The notes under the pieces: model-generated
Seen by the model: the letters and a program-made list of their open reading frames with translations, nothing else
The model's database searches: none
What the model was told of the DNA's origin: nothing
Made by a program: the position numbers and the translations under genes
NCBI GenBank assembly: GCA_002498525.1
Contig: DAHR01000005.1
Span: 1 to 64,000, forward strand
Direction of reading: 5' to 3'
Origin: Euryarchaeota archaeon UBA58
GTDB lineage: Archaea; Thermoplasmatota; Poseidoniia; Poseidoniales; Thalassarchaeaceae
Length of the DNA stretch: 64,000 nucleotides
Shown here: one piece after another, positions 8,339 to 16,626 of the stretch
How positions within the stretch are numbered: the first letter of the stretch is position 1
How the letters are laid out: each line of letters starts with the position of its first letter

Positions 8339-9007
8339 ATGGACCTCGACAGCCTCGTTGACACGCCGCGCAAACAAGCGATGCTCGGCATCTCGGTCGC
8401 TTTTATGATCATTTTTCCGGCTTATTTCGCTGTCATGCCGATGCTCATCGACGACGACCTGATGGCTTCTTCCTCGGGTGGCGGGCCAAGCGGAGAATGG
8501 GTGGTTCGATTCGAGGAGACTTCAATCACTCTGCAGGAGAGCGTCAACCTCGGTGACGGCGATTCACACGACACTTTCTTCGACCTCGAATCGGATTTGA
8601 TGATCGGATATGTGCAAGTCGTCGTCGCTTGCAATGACAACGACGACTTGACCCCGGGCTTCAGCGATGCCGCCGATGTGGCGAGCGATGTCTCGGGCGT
8701 GAACTCAGGAAATTTCTCTGACCAGAGCGATAGTGGCCTTTGTCAAGGCGATGCTGTGACCCTCCGTTGGGATGTGATTCCTGGTTACAATGGAACTGAG
8801 TACACCGCTTCTGATATGTCTGAGAATGAGATTCGCGCGCAGTGGGACGATATGGGATTCGCGCGCGGCACCTGGGCGGCTACGATAACCGCCGATGTGA
8901 GCTCGTCGCCAGGGATAGGACCACTGAATGACAATGACGAAGATTACGACATCACATGGACTGCGATGACCTTCACCCTCTCACTCGAACCAGTCGTCGA
9001 ATTGTGA
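8339..9007 (+). CDS. Membrane-anchored acidic extracellular protein, unknown function
   Basis: A 222-residue protein with one hydrophobic N-terminal anchor (about 14-38, LGISVAFMIIFPAYFAVMPML) and an Asp/Ser/Asn-rich remainder expected outside the cell. Two cysteines (VVACNDND and GLCQGD) could form a disulfide. The external part looks beta-rich, alternating hydrophobic strands with acidic loops. Not recognised as a named family. Convergent with ychF, ending 23 bases from its stop. Confidence 0.65.
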   Translation: MDLDSLVDTPRKQAMLGISVAFMIIFPAYFAVMPMLIDDDLMASSSGGGPSGEWVVRFEETSITLQESVNLGDGDSHDTFFDLESDLMIGYVQVVVACNDNDDLTPGFSDAADVASDVSGVNSGNFSDQSDSGLCQGDAVTLRWDVIPGYNGTEYTASDMSENEIRAQWDDMGFARGTWAATITADVSSSPGIGPLNDNDEDYDITWTAMTFTLSLEPVVEL

Positions 9008-9030
9008 TTTCTGACGAGGGTTTACTCGCC

Positions 9031-10317
9031 TCAAGTCTTGGCATGGATGCGGATGATATCGCCGTTCTGGACCTCGTGCTCCGCCCCAATGACGCGCCCG
9101 CTGCGTGCATCGGTGGCGCGAATGAAGCCGTCTCCAAGATCGGTGTGAACGGCGTATGCGAGCCCTTTGGCGGTGGTTCCTGAGGCGACGAGAAGTGCGT
9201 CGGGCAGGACGTTGCCTTCACCATCGACCCAATGCGTCTCGTCCTGCACCGGATATGCGACCCTGCGCTCGAGCCTGTCGAAGACTATCTCGCCCAGTAG
9301 CCCAATCAGACCACCTCCGCTCCATCGAGTGATGGTTTCAGAAATACTCGCCAGTGCTCCGCGTTGTTGGTCGGTCAACTTCGCTTCGCCTGCCTCTGAG
9401 ATGGTGAATCCCTCATCTCCGGGTCTGTGATTGATTAGTCCAGCATCGCTGGCGCGGCTGAGAGCGAGTTCCGCTTCTGCACTTGTCGCGACGAGGATTC
9501 CGCCCGAATCCTCAACCATTGCTCGCAGCCCATCCCAATCACCCGCTTGCGCTCGGTCCGCCTTGTTCGCTGCGACACAGATTGGGAATAGAGCACTTCG
9601 AACCGCTGTCGCCAGAGTCGAGAGTTCCGCCTCGCCCCACGACCACGGCACTCCAGCATCGGGGAAGCCAGCATGAACCGCAGCGATTCCTGCTGCAGCA
9701 TCGGCCTCGCTCGCACCGATTCCAGTCAATTGATCGAAGAGGTAGGTCACCAAGGCCCCGTCACCCTCTGATTGCACCCGCCGCGCCCCGCGTTGCCAGC
9801 CACCTTCGATGATGCCACGGATCCACGCATCGAGTTCCTCGAGAAGAAACTCGTGCTCCTCGATAGGGTCCGAGCCGCCCGAGCCAACGGGATTGCCCTC
9901 GATATCGGTCGAGCCCGAGACATCGACGACTTGGATCAGGGCGTCGCATCGGGCGAGGTCTGAGAGAAATTGATTGCCTCGCCCGCGGCCGCTCGCAGCG
10001 CCAGGAACAAGGCCGGCAACATCGACCAGAGTCACCGGAACCAAGCGCTTGTGGCCGATGCACGAGCCGGTGTTCGGTGTGCAGATACTGCCCGCTCTCG
10101 CATCGTCCTCGCTGACCGCGTCCAACCTGCCATCAGCCACGCGTTTAGCGCGCAGAGACGAGCAGGCGCAGTCTTCGCGCAGTGGTAACCAAGCCACCCC
10201 GACGTTGGGCTCGATGGTTGTGAAAGGGTAGTCGGCGATGTCCACGGGTGTTGCGGTGAGAGCCGAGAAAGTAGTCGATTTGCCGACATTCGGTTTGCCG
10301 ACCAGCCCTATCCTCAT
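9031..10317 (-). CDS. ychF: OBG/YchF-type GTPase-fold ATPase
   Basis: Translation-associated P-loop protein of the YchF subfamily. The sequence starts MRIGLVGKPNVGKST (G1, residues 6-14), then DYPFTTIEPNVG (G2 region), DVAGLVPGAASGRG (G3), a helical insertion, and a C-terminal TGS domain (LAYAVHTDLGDGFIRATD). The strong start motif fixes the ATG at 10317; the longer frame to 10356 is rejected. G4 reads AANKAD, near the canonical NKxD/NxxE position. The length of 428 residues is typical for archaeal members. Confidence 0.92.
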   Translation of the reverse strand: MRIGLVGKPNVGKSTTFSALTATPVDIADYPFTTIEPNVGVAWLPLREDCACSSLRAKRVADGRLDAVSEDDARAGSICTPNTGSCIGHKRLVPVTLVDVAGLVPGAASGRGRGNQFLSDLARCDALIQVVDVSGSTDIEGNPVGSGGSDPIEEHEFLLEELDAWIRGIIEGGWQRGARRVQSEGDGALVTYLFDQLTGIGASEADAAAGIAAVHAGFPDAGVPWSWGEAELSTLATAVRSALFPICVAANKADRAQAGDWDGLRAMVEDSGGILVATSAEAELALSRASDAGLINHRPGDEGFTISEAGEAKLTDQQRGALASISETITRWSGGGLIGLLGEIVFDRLERRVAYPVQDETHWVDGEGNVLPDALLVASGTTAKGLAYAVHTDLGDGFIRATDARSGRVIGAEHEVQNGDIIRIHAKT

Positions 10318-10379
10318 GTCGTTCCCCCCACACCTACGAGAGCCAGCGACCCTCAACTTGACGGTCGCACGGATTCAGG

Positions 10380-10404
10380 TTTCCTACCAAAGTAGGAAAA
10401 AAAA
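10380..10404 (-). terminator. Oligo-T terminator with hairpin after the oxidase-like operon
   Basis: Read on the minus strand, eight consecutive Ts (complement of A-run 10397-10404) run into an 8-bp inverted repeat TTTCCTAC/GTAGGAAA with loop CAAA (10380-10399). It begins 34 bases after the stop of the oxidase-like gene. Oligo-T tracts are the known archaeal termination signal, so this is a good candidate; it also lies upstream of ychF. Confidence 0.6.
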
Positions 10405-10437
10405 CGGCCACCCCAGACCGTATTGATTGCCGCAAAC

Positions 10438-12102
10438 TCAGAGTTTGGTAGCACTGCCGGCTTCGTCCGATTCGCCCACCGGCACGACCTCGGTGTCCAT
10501 GCCAGCACCAGCCGCCAGAATCCGGCGAACGCTCGTCGGCGAAGCCAATGAGTAAGAATCGGCCTTGATGCTCGAAGCGGTTGCCGAAGCCTCGGCGACG
10601 ATTGTTCCGCGGAACAGACCGCTGACCATGTTGAGGCAATGCAGAATCGCACCGATGACCGCACCGTAGAACATCACCGAGCCGGTGACGGACAGATCGT
10701 GTGCCAACGAGGAAGGGTCCAGGACGCCTGCGGAAAGCAGTGACATGCCGATGACATCCGACATCAGAGTCAGGGTCAGGCCGAAGGCAGCCCCACCAGC
10801 GCTGAGCCAGAAAGCCCAGCGAGCGCGGTTCTGCGAAGCGAGGTGACGACCGGAGATCGCGGGGTAGAGTGCGAGAGCCGAGCCGAAGGCGAGTGGGACC
10901 AGAATCAGCCAGATTCCCATCTTTCCGAGCGTCGTTGCCATTCCACTCAATTCAGCGACCCCGCTCAGGGTGTCGCCTTGAATGAAGAGTGCCCCAATCG
11001 TAAGTGGAATCAGCATCATTGCGCCTAAGTTGATCTCAGGGATTCCAGCAGAATCAGAATTCTCGACGGAGGCATCCTCACCGCGGATGGTGACTAGGGT
11101 ATTGCCGCTGAAAGCGAGAACCGGAATGAGCGCGAAGGCCATCAGGAAACTGGCGACGATGCGCTCATCCATCGATGGCGCCAACTCAGCAGCGCTCAGA
11201 CCGAGCATTCCCACAGCCATGCTGCCATCGATAGCACCCAGAGGATTGATCGCGATCATCGAGCCGACCAGAGTCGCACCCACCAATGTGCGCGACCACA
11301 GAGCATTACCTGTGGCGACCGAGGCGGTGTAGAGAACCACGCCAGCGATTGTCGCGAAGAAGAAAGTGCCACCAATCATGTGGACCATCAACCACTGGCC
11401 GACGCCGGTCTCGAAGCCACCCGCGATATAGTTCGCGAGCAGGGCGAGCGGGTCAGATACCAGACCGATGATGATGAGCCAAGCGGGCAGGGCGATGGCG
11501 CGTGTGCGGTTCGCGAGAGTCAGCAGATGATTGATCAGAATCGCCGCGAAAGCAAGTGTCTGGAGGGTGGTTCCGATGACCAGCACAGGTGCGCCGAGAA
11601 CGCTCGGATCGTGCGCGCCGATGACCAGAACGAAAGTTGCGAGGGACCAGAGGAAGGAGACGAGCGTGGCGTTGCGCTCGCTCGCAAGTTCGGTACCGAG
11701 CAGGCGCGGCATGATGTGCAGGCTAGCGCCGATCATCGCCATCCCGACGGCTCCGTAGAGCGTGGCGTACTCACCAGCAGAGGACAGAGATGCCGAAGTC
11801 GGATTGTAGCCCCAGGCCGAGAGAGAGTGCAGTGCAGACGGCTCATGGGCCAACCAAAGTCCCTCGAAAGTAAGCGTGGCACCGAAGAACAACCACAGAG
11901 CTGACTGGATTATCCACGAGCGGGCAGCCGAATTCTCGCGCCCCTCGACCAATTCGATTCCAGGACCAAGTGCCTTCTCGAGCATGAATAGACCCATGCC
12001 TCGGGCAACGTCGGTGAAGATCCACAGCCCACGGTGAACGAGGACGTAGAAAGCGAAGACCAAGACCCAGAAGATCATCATCGTGGAAAGTACTGCATCC
12101 AT
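10438..12102 (-). CDS. Heme-copper oxidase subunit I-like membrane protein, metal ligands not apparent
   Basis: A 554-residue protein with about 12-14 hydrophobic helices. Several segments line up with cbb3-type cytochrome oxidase subunit I (CcoN): an N-terminal loop with LAHEPSALHS, the VGQWLMVHMIGGTFFF helix resembling the family's helix with the first CuB histidine, and LVPLAFGSALALYPAISGRHL resembling a late helix. However, the adjacent HH pair for CuB and the HxH-type heme ligands are missing at the aligned places, and no His-His occurs anywhere. It may be a structural paralogue or a different, distantly related membrane protein. The ATG at 12102 follows a TGAGGTGAT Shine-Dalgarno motif overlapping the upstream stop, so it is coupled to the small membrane gene. 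Family by pattern only. Confidence 0.6.
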   Translation of the reverse strand: MDAVLSTMMIFWVLVFAFYVLVHRGLWIFTDVARGMGLFMLEKALGPGIELVEGRENSAARSWIIQSALWLFFGATLTFEGLWLAHEPSALHSLSAWGYNPTSASLSSAGEYATLYGAVGMAMIGASLHIMPRLLGTELASERNATLVSFLWSLATFVLVIGAHDPSVLGAPVLVIGTTLQTLAFAAILINHLLTLANRTRAIALPAWLIIIGLVSDPLALLANYIAGGFETGVGQWLMVHMIGGTFFFATIAGVVLYTASVATGNALWSRTLVGATLVGSMIAINPLGAIDGSMAVGMLGLSAAELAPSMDERIVASFLMAFALIPVLAFSGNTLVTIRGEDASVENSDSAGIPEINLGAMMLIPLTIGALFIQGDTLSGVAELSGMATTLGKMGIWLILVPLAFGSALALYPAISGRHLASQNRARWAFWLSAGGAAFGLTLTLMSDVIGMSLLSAGVLDPSSLAHDLSVTGSVMFYGAVIGAILHCLNMVSGLFRGTIVAEASATASSIKADSYSLASPTSVRRILAAGAGMDTEVVPVGESDEAGSATKL

Positions 12103-12112
12103 GAAAATCACC

Positions 12113-12382
12113 TCACTCACGAGTTGCCTCGGTAATCATCGTCGCGATGATCGAGAAGAATCCGAAGATTGCTCCGAGAATGAAGAACCAGATTCCGCCT
12201 GTCAGATTGCCGAAAGTCTCGAAGTCGGAAAGGACTGGAAGATTCTGGCCAGGATAGAGGATGCTGAAGAGAGTCAGGAAAGTCAGAGAGGCGACTAATC
12301 CGAGAACCAGAATCGCCCAGGAAGCCGATGGCTCCTGTTCTCCTTGCAGAAATCCGCCCAATGATTCATCATCGCTCGACAT
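12113..12382 (-). CDS. Small two-helix membrane protein upstream of oxidase-like gene
   Basis: An 89-residue protein with two hydrophobic segments (about 22-42 and 62-82) joined by a polar loop, and an acidic N-terminus (SSDDESLGG). It ends 10 bases before the ATG of the oxidase-like gene, whose Shine-Dalgarno motif it contains, so the two are almost surely co-expressed and may form a complex. Not recognised as a specific oxidase subunit. Confidence 0.7.
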   Translation of the reverse strand: MSSDDESLGGFLQGEQEPSASWAILVLGLVASLTFLTLFSILYPGQNLPVLSDFETFGNLTGGIWFFILGAIFGFFSIIATMITEATRE

Positions 12383-12450
12383 TCACTCACCACTCACCCA
12401 GAGGACTCAGGACGCCCCGACCACCGGAGATTGCCCCTTAAGCATTCGGC

Positions 12451-12467
12451 GAGGGACTACGTCCCTC
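12451..12467. terminator. Hairpin between archaeosine gene and oxidase-like operon
   Basis: GAGGGAC-TAC-GTCCCTC is a perfect 7-bp stem with 3-base loop, 3 bases beyond the stop of the minus-strand archaeosine gene. It is a plausible 3'-end structure for that gene. A CTTAAG-type AT-rich spot (minus strand, about 12437-12442) could be the TATA box for the small membrane protein gene. Confidence 0.45.
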
Positions 12468-12470
12468 CTG

Positions 12471-13604
12471 TCAGGGCGCTCGCATCGCGTCAACTCGGTT
12501 GAGGCGTCTGTCGCGCCCTGTACCCAATGGCGTCGGGAGAGCGAGATCAGCGGCGACCTCGGTTCTCCAGACCGCCTTGCAATCACAATCCAGCCCTTTG
12601 AATTCGGACAGGTTTCGCGACACTGAGTAGCGCTCGATGGCGGCGGCGACCTCTTTGTCGCAGGCTCCGCAATTGTGTGAGCCGCGGATTTTTCCCGCCG
12701 CTGTCGGGTGAACGATGATTCGCGCCTCGTGTGTGGCTGTCGGCTGGTGGGCTTGCTCGATCATCTCGACTAGCGACCACAGCCACGGCGGGCGGTATTC
12801 GCGATTGCGGAAGAGTCGGTCGACGATGGTTCCGCGTTGGATGTTCATCGGATTTATCGAGACCTCGTCGGATAGTGGGGCGACTTCGATGAGCCACTTT
12901 GTTGTGTGTTTGAGAGCGTCGCCCTCAGACATGAAAGGCGGCTTGAAAATGAGGTAAGTTTTGACCCGAAGATCGTTGGCGCGCAGGTCAGCTATCGCCC
13001 TGTGCCAAGTCTTGACCGAGAAGCCTTTGTTGACGTGGAATCGCAACACTGCGTCGTCATAAGCCTCCAATCCAATAGCCACTGTGCAGCCCGGATGGTG
13101 ACTTGCCACCCATGCCAACTTCTCGGGGCTGCACATGTGAGCCTGTGCTTCGACGATGAGGTGAAGTCCCATTTCGTGAGTCTCTCGCAGCACCAGCTCC
13201 TGCCACTCAGGCGGGTTCTCCTGGTCCTCAAAGAATGTTCCAGAAGTGTAGACCTTGACCATGCTACAGCCCTCGAAATCATTGGTTCTTCGCTTCGCCT
13301 CCTGCCACTGCGCGAAGAGGTCGTCGGCCGTCACATCGTCGCGCACGTCGTTGAAATAACCACAGAAGGTACATCCTGATTTCCACCACCAAGCACAACC
13401 GCGGCTGCGCATGATGACCGTGGCTGCCTTGCAATGGGTTCCGTCGGGCAGTCGCTCGGGTGTGATGTAGACCGTCGCCGGCTTGCTCGCGTCCCATGAT
13501 TCACGCCGAGCGATGGAGGAAGCGGTGTTCTCCGGCGCCTTGACCAGATGGTGAATCTTGACCGCCGGAGTACCCTCGCCCAGGATGCCACACGCACCGG
13601 CCAT
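12471..13604 (-). CDS. Archaeosine biosynthesis radical SAM protein (RaSEA-like)
   Basis: Elp3-like radical SAM enzyme. RaSEA works with ArcS to convert the preQ0-lysine adduct at tRNA position 15 to archaeosine. The radical SAM cysteines are in RGCAWWWKSGCTFCGYF (C-x7-C-x2-C, near residue 70). Next come the SAM-binding VYTSGTFFE strand, VEAQAHMCSP, GLEAYDD and VKTYLIFKPP, all typical of this family. A C-terminal Cys-rich patch (HNCGACD, DCDCKAVW) probably binds a second cluster or zinc. The 377-residue length fits. Divergent from the acyltransferase-like gene. Confidence 0.85.
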   Translation of the reverse strand: MAGACGILGEGTPAVKIHHLVKAPENTASSIARRESWDASKPATVYITPERLPDGTHCKAATVIMRSRGCAWWWKSGCTFCGYFNDVRDDVTADDLFAQWQEAKRRTNDFEGCSMVKVYTSGTFFEDQENPPEWQELVLRETHEMGLHLIVEAQAHMCSPEKLAWVASHHPGCTVAIGLEAYDDAVLRFHVNKGFSVKTWHRAIADLRANDLRVKTYLIFKPPFMSEGDALKHTTKWLIEVAPLSDEVSINPMNIQRGTIVDRLFRNREYRPPWLWSLVEMIEQAHQPTATHEARIIVHPTAAGKIRGSHNCGACDKEVAAAIERYSVSRNLSEFKGLDCDCKAVWRTEVAADLALPTPLGTGRDRRLNRVDAMRAP

Positions 13605-13695
13605 GCCATTTGGGCGGCAGTGGCCGTCTTGAGAATACCGACTCGGCTGTGAGTGCCGCCGAATCGCTCAAGTCATCTGTGGATTGTGGGCAGCC

Positions 13696-14415
13696 ATGCG
13701 TGGCTTCGCTGCCATCCAGCATCTCGCCACGACTGCATTCATCTTCGTCGCCGCTGCCTTCTGGGGCATCTGCATGATTCCCTCAGCGGCGATTCTGCTG
13801 TGGACATCGGAATTCGTCGCAGATTTCAGTTTCGTAGAGCAAGCCATCGGTTTCGGCCTGGCCGGCGGTGCGGCTTTTCTGGCATTCGGGCTATGCACAA
13901 TCTTCCTCTCGGGTTTCATCGGCATGCTGACCAAACCGCGACTTCCCGAAGCCAGAGTCCCACTGCAATCCTACACGACGATTCGTTGGGCTCTGGCTTC
14001 GATTCTTCACAGATTCGCACTGATCTTCCTGCGCCACCTGACGCCGACATGGATCGGCAACATGCACTATCGGATGATGGGAGCCAAGATAGGAAAGGGG
14101 GTGCAGATCAACAGCGACAATCTCAACGATGCTTGGACATTGACGATCGGAGATGGAACGATCGTTGGAGGCGATGCTGTACTCAACGGTCACCTGACCG
14201 AGAAGGGCGAGTTGGTACTCGCGCCGGTCGTCATCGGCAAGAATTGCCTAATCGGAGGTCAATCAACGGTACAACCCGGATGTGTGATTGGTGATGGCGC
14301 TACTCTCGCCTACAAGGCCGTCTTGCCGAAATGGACTGAGATTCCAGCCGGTGAAGTCTGGGGTGGAATTCCTGCGAAATGCATTCGACGAGCTGACGGC
14401 TCGAAGCCCGAGTGA
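13696..14415 (+). CDS. Membrane-anchored left-handed beta-helix (hexapeptide) transferase-like protein
   Basis: A 239-residue protein with two hydrophobic N-terminal segments (about 12-35 and 50-75) followed by a left-handed beta-helix made of hexapeptide-like repeats (MGAKIGKGVQI, TIGDGTIVGGDAVL, VIGKNCLIGGQSTVQPGCVIGDGATL) and the frequent closing motif GGIPAK. These features are common in O-acetyltransferases and in the acyltransferase-like domain of some multidomain synthetases. The acceptor is unknown; a role in surface polysaccharide or lipid modification is a guess. ATG 13696 is preferred over an upstream TTG. Tail-to-tail with the coiled-coil gene with no gap. Confidence 0.8.
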   Translation: MRGFAAIQHLATTAFIFVAAAFWGICMIPSAAILLWTSEFVADFSFVEQAIGFGLAGGAAFLAFGLCTIFLSGFIGMLTKPRLPEARVPLQSYTTIRWALASILHRFALIFLRHLTPTWIGNMHYRMMGAKIGKGVQINSDNLNDAWTLTIGDGTIVGGDAVLNGHLTEKGELVLAPVVIGKNCLIGGQSTVQPGCVIGDGATLAYKAVLPKWTEIPAGEVWGGIPAKCIRRADGSKPE

Positions 14416-15039
14416 TCACTCGTCGTCGGCGTCGTCATCATCATCGTCGTCGGCTTCCTCTTCGGATTCCGCCGCCGCCTCGAGCGCCTCGTCCATCCGC
14501 TCGCGGAATGTCGCTTGCTTCAATTCCTGCTCGCGAATCGCCTCGATGGCGCTGTCGATCATATCGTATCGAGTCTTGATGGCTTCATTCAAGTCTTCGA
14601 AGACCTGCATATGCTGAACGTACCAATCATCGCGGGTCGAGAGTTCTGCCTTGGCAACGCGCAGAGCCTCGTCGAGGTCTTCTGCGACTTCAAAAACACG
14701 GCCAAGACGAGCCGATTCACGAGTGTACATCTCTTCCATCTTCTCCAGTTCCGGCTCGAGGTGCTCGACGCGCTTGCCAGACTTGGCACCGTCGAGTTCG
14801 AGGCCTCGAATGCGAGAATCCTTCCCTGAGAGCAGCGAGTCGAGGCCTTCGAGTTCAATCTCCTTGTCGATGGCTTCTTTCTCGAGGACCTCGATGACCG
14901 CGGTCTTCTCCTCGGCCTCCTTCTGTAACTCCATGTAACCGGTGTACAACTTGTCGAGTCGATCCTTCTCCTTGAGCAGATCCTCCTCCAATTGGCGGAT
15001 GCGGAGATCGGGTGATACGGTGCCGGCTTCGTCGGTCAT
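14416..15039 (-). CDS. Coiled-coil protein with poly-acidic tail
   Basis: A 207-residue soluble protein that is almost entirely predicted coiled coil (about 8-185, heptad-rich in Leu/Glu/Lys), ending in a run of Asp/Glu (EEEADDDDDDDADDE). No enzymatic motif. Such proteins in Archaea are often cytoskeletal, chromosomal or scaffold proteins, but nothing here decides between them. The ATG at 15039 follows GAGGAGTG; an in-frame GTG two codons earlier is less likely. Confidence 0.75.
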   Translation of the reverse strand: MTDEAGTVSPDLRIRQLEEDLLKEKDRLDKLYTGYMELQKEAEEKTAVIEVLEKEAIDKEIELEGLDSLLSGKDSRIRGLELDGAKSGKRVEHLEPELEKMEEMYTRESARLGRVFEVAEDLDEALRVAKAELSTRDDWYVQHMQVFEDLNEAIKTRYDMIDSAIEAIREQELKQATFRERMDEALEAAAESEEEADDDDDDDADDE

Positions 15040-15166
15040 GAGCACTCCTCGCGACAGTCGAGCCTTGGCTCCTCTATAACTGCGGCGGATTCACAATCAT
15101 GCTGCAAAGCGGTTGCTGCACTCTCCTCGACTCGCTCATACGGCCCTATTCTTAGGAAAGAAAACT

Positions 15167-16579
15167 TCACTCACACAGGGCTGCCACAGCCGCTGCGAGG
15201 ACCACGTTGACTCGCTTCGAGTGGGGAATATGCAGTTTCTCATCGGGGCCATGGGCATTGTTGCCGGGCCCCGACGATCCTGTGCAGAGGAAGGAGGCCC
15301 CGGGGTACTTCTGCTGAATCATCGCCATGAACGGAATCGTACCTCCGATCCATGTCGTCATCGGTGGACTGTCGGTCAGTTTCATGGCCGCTTCATCGAG
15401 GGCTGCAGCCACGCGCTCGTCCATCGCAGGGGCGCGAAATCCATTCGATGGTGGCTCGGCTTCGTAAGTCACCTGCGCCCCGTATGGCGGGTCGGCCTCG
15501 AGAATCTCCTTGACCCGATTCTGGACTGTTTCTGCCTCAACCCCTGGAGGGATTCTGAAACTCAGTTTGAGGTCGGTATTCGTGCGCAGGACATTGCCCG
15601 CTGTCTGCACGGGCGGCAAGCCATCCGCGCCGATGACTGCGAGGGCTGGCCGCCAATTGATATCGAGCAGCATCTGATCTGCACCCTCTGTCTGAGGCTG
15701 TAGAGTCTCGACGACTGGCAGACTGGCCCAGAGAGCATCCCCCAGAATCGCACCAAGCCCCGCAGCCTGCTGTTTGACGAGATCGGGAATCGGAACATGC
15801 ATCTCAGGAATCAGCACCTCGCCAGTACTCGAATCCTCGATGCGGTCGAGCAGAATTCGCTGGATTCTGAAAGACGAGGGAATCGTGCCTCCAATCATGC
15901 CGGAATGCACTCCCTCGGTTGAGACGCGGACCGAGAGCCGGCCCGCGACAAGCCCCCGCAGCGCCTCAGTAACCCAAATGTGTTCGTAGGTTGGACCACC
16001 GCTGTCGAGTACAACGATAAGGTCAGGGGTTCCGATTTGGTCGCCTAAAGCGTCGAGGTAAGGTGGTAGATCGTAGGATCCCGACTCCTCGCAGGTCTCG
16101 ATGAGGAAGGTCGCTCTCGGATGTGGAATCCCGGCTTCCTGCAACAGACGAATCGACGTCACGCAGAGATATCCGCCATAGCCGTCGTCGTTCGAGCCGC
16201 GCCCAAAGAGCCACGGATCCCTGCGCACGGCCTTCAGCGGGTGCAGCCCTTCGGACCAGAGTTCGGGTCGGCTCGGCTGTTTGTCGAGGTGCGAGTAGAA
16301 CAGGACTTCGCCCGCTCCAGTGCCTTCGATGGTGACCAGCAGAACGGGTGAATGGTCGCCGATTCGGTGGGTTTCGTAGGTCAATCCTTGGATGTCTTGA
16401 GTGTCGAGCCAGCCACAGAAGAGGTCGATAGTTGCGTCGAGCTCGCCCAATTCTGCCCAGTTCGGCTCGAAGCCTGGCGAGAGTGCGTGTATCTCGATGA
16501 ATTCGGACAGGCTCGGTAGAATCGACCCCTCCCAGATAGCTTCGTTTTTTTCCATCATGCTCGTGTAGTCGATGGGCAT
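15167..16579 (-). CDS. M20 family metallopeptidase (dipeptidase/deacylase-like)
   Basis: Di-zinc hydrolase of the M20 family. The metal ligand motifs are all visible in order: YSHLDKQP (His, Asp), GRGSNDDGYGG (bridging Asp), ETCEESGS (catalytic Glu pair), VLDSGGP (Asp) and a late GNNAHGPDE (His). A dimerisation domain with STEGVHSGM sits between. Likely substrates are dipeptides or N-acyl amino acids. Start uncertain: GTG 16630 overlaps the addA stop, ATG 16594 and ATG 16579 are also in frame; I chose 16579 for its upstream GAGAGG. Probably co-transcribed with addAB. Confidence 0.88.
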   Translation of the reverse strand: MPIDYTSMMEKNEAIWEGSILPSLSEFIEIHALSPGFEPNWAELGELDATIDLFCGWLDTQDIQGLTYETHRIGDHSPVLLVTIEGTGAGEVLFYSHLDKQPSRPELWSEGLHPLKAVRRDPWLFGRGSNDDGYGGYLCVTSIRLLQEAGIPHPRATFLIETCEESGSYDLPPYLDALGDQIGTPDLIVVLDSGGPTYEHIWVTEALRGLVAGRLSVRVSTEGVHSGMIGGTIPSSFRIQRILLDRIEDSSTGEVLIPEMHVPIPDLVKQQAAGLGAILGDALWASLPVVETLQPQTEGADQMLLDINWRPALAVIGADGLPPVQTAGNVLRTNTDLKLSFRIPPGVEAETVQNRVKEILEADPPYGAQVTYEAEPPSNGFRAPAMDERVAAALDEAAMKLTDSPPMTTWIGGTIPFMAMIQQKYPGASFLCTGSSGPGNNAHGPDEKLHIPHSKRVNVVLAAAVAALCE

Positions 16580-16626
16580 GCGCGCGCCTCTCATGTTCGG
16601 CAAATGAGGCCTTCGATTGCTGCGGC

